22,649 nucleotides of DNA from Bacillota bacterium. GTDB lineage: Bacteria; Bacillota; Limnochordia; Darwinibacteriales; Darwinibacteriaceae. Numbering within the stretch: the stretch's first letter is position 1; each line of letters opens with the position of its first letter. Below, piece by piece: positions 21,844-22,649 of this stretch. The notes beneath the pieces were generated by a model, which saw only the letters and a program-made list of their open reading frames with translations, was not told the DNA's origin and searched no databases. Position numbers and translations under genes: made by a program. The stretch spans positions 1-22,649 of the forward strand of contig JAAYSR010000085.1 in assembly GCA_012518325.1 (NCBI GenBank), in the 5' to 3' direction.

Positions 21844-22649
21844 TCAACTGCCGCTGTCTTCCTTGTCTAACACTGATAGAAATAGTTCGACAACTTGAGG
21901 ATCAAACTGGGTTCCTGCGTTGACCCGCAGCTCTTCTTTCGCTTCATCGGCAGACAGTGCTTTGCGGTAAGGCCTGTCCTGGGTCATGGCATCGTAGGCA
22001 TCTACCACAGCCAAAATCCGGGCCAAAAGCGGAATCTCCTCGCCGGCAAGGCCCTTCGGATAGCCCGTTCCGTCCCATCTTTCATGATGGGCCAGGATGT
22101 AGTCTGCGATATTCACAAGTTCAGGGACGGTGCCGGCAATGCGGGAACCGATTTCGGGATGTGTTTTCATTACCTTCCATTCAGCCGCAGTTAAGGGGCC
22201 GGGCTTCCGCAGAATGCCTTCGTCAATGCCGATTTTCCCGATATCATGCAGTTGGCAGAACACTTCGAGCTCAGCCAGCTGAACACTGGACAGCTCCAGA
22301 GCTTCACCGATCCGCCTGCAGTACTCGCCCATGCGAATACCATGTTCCTCAGTCTCGCAGCTCTTCTCAAACAGCGTCTTGGTAATCGAAGCCAGCACCA
22401 CACTGCGATAACTTTTGGCGCCTAACAGCTTCGCCTTGTACATATTATTCTCAGCGCGGCACAGGGCAGCAGTGCGCTGTTCACTGTGGTCAACTTTTGC
22501 GGCGTAGCCCAGGGAGATTCTCAGCTCGGTGTCTGCTACCTTGGTTGCAGCAGCTAGAACCTTTATTTTCTCGCAGATCCTTTCGGCCTGATCTTCCGTG
22601 GTATTGGGAAGCAGCACTACAAACTCATCGCCGCCCCACCTGGAAACGA
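21844..22649 (-). CDS. GGDEF/HD-GYP protein, partial (c-di-GMP turnover)
   Basis: C-terminal part of a larger gene that runs off the right edge. The frame is open from the edge, and the first visible residues are VSRWGGDEFVVLLPN, which include an intact GGDEF active-site motif, followed by the end of the cyclase domain (ISLGYAAK, RAENNMYKAKLLGA). An HD-GYP phosphodiesterase domain follows, with LHDIGKIGI (HD dyad) and ILAHHERWDGTGYPKGL (HHExxDGxGYP), both intact. Such proteins make c-di-GMP with GGDEF and break it with HD-GYP, or use one domain for regulation. About 268 codons are visible. Any N-terminal sensor lies outside. The stop is 74 bp before pepT. No strong terminator lies between, only an imperfect GACAGC/GCTGTC repeat. 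Confidence 0.92.
   Translation of the reverse strand, partial: VSRWGGDEFVVLLPNTTEDQAERICEKIKVLAAATKVADTELRISLGYAAKVDHSEQRTAALCRAENNMYKAKLLGAKSYRSVVLASITKTLFEKSCETEEHGIRMGEYCRRIGEALELSSVQLAELEVFCQLHDIGKIGIDEGILRKPGPLTAAEWKVMKTHPEIGSRIAGTVPELVNIADYILAHHERWDGTGYPKGLAGEEIPLLARILAVVDAYDAMTQDRPYRKALSADEAKEELRVNAGTQFDPQVVELFLSVLDKEDSGS

Noticed and set aside
1..22649. Mobile elements, CRISPR arrays, tRNA or rRNA genes
   Set aside because: No transposase, integrase, regularly spaced direct repeats, attachment-site duplication or RNA gene was recognised on either strand.

Overview
The window looks like chromosome of an anaerobic, amino-acid-fermenting Firmicute (Clostridia or Limnochordia type). Grounds: a selenocysteine-dependent glycine reductase operon, a c-di-AMP (ydaO/yuaA) riboswitch, a YtrA-type GntR regulator with a two-gene ABC exporter, strong AGGAGG-type ribosome binding sites with frequent GTG and TTG starts, and moderate GC content. 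The genus cannot be named from this sequence. No rRNA, tRNA, insertion sequence, phage gene, CRISPR array or origin was seen.

Layout. (1) 1-3976, + strand: end of a gene that is probably grdA, then grdB with an in-frame UGA (selenocysteine) and a clear bacterial SECIS hairpin, then one 836-residue ORF that fuses GrdC and GrdD, closed by a bidirectional terminator. These genes encode the part of glycine reductase that turns glycine into a carboxymethyl-selenoether and then acetyl phosphate. (2) 4043-6797, - strand: GntR regulator, ABC ATPase, ABC permease and a membrane-anchored DUF4097-like protein in one tight operon, behind a near-consensus promoter and a long operator-like palindrome. (3) 6841-8685, + strand: a small membrane protein and a MATE family exporter. 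(4) 8707-11781, - strand: an MFS exporter and an ABC-2 transporter pair. (5) 11881-12984, - strand: a secreted HELGH (DUF4932-like) metalloprotease-type protein. Its upstream region carries several palindromes and lies back to back with region 6. (6) 13169-13600, + strand: an isolated, complete regulatory unit of consensus promoter, c-di-AMP riboswitch, intrinsic terminator, a 54-codon basic ORF and a second terminator. (7) 13607-22649, - strand: a co-directional run, in transcription order, of a GGDEF/HD-GYP protein (cut by the window edge), pepT, an SDR oxidoreductase, a Dam-like adenine methylase, a SAM methyltransferase, a GNAT acetyltransferase, a GH3 glycosidase and a secreted alkaline-phosphatase-superfamily enzyme.

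The most distinctive items are the GrdC-GrdD fusion next to a UGA-containing grdB, and the c-di-AMP riboswitch whose only downstream gene is a 54-residue basic protein not recognised here. Both nucleotide second messengers are represented: c-di-AMP sensing by the riboswitch, and c-di-GMP synthesis/degradation by the GGDEF/HD-GYP protein.
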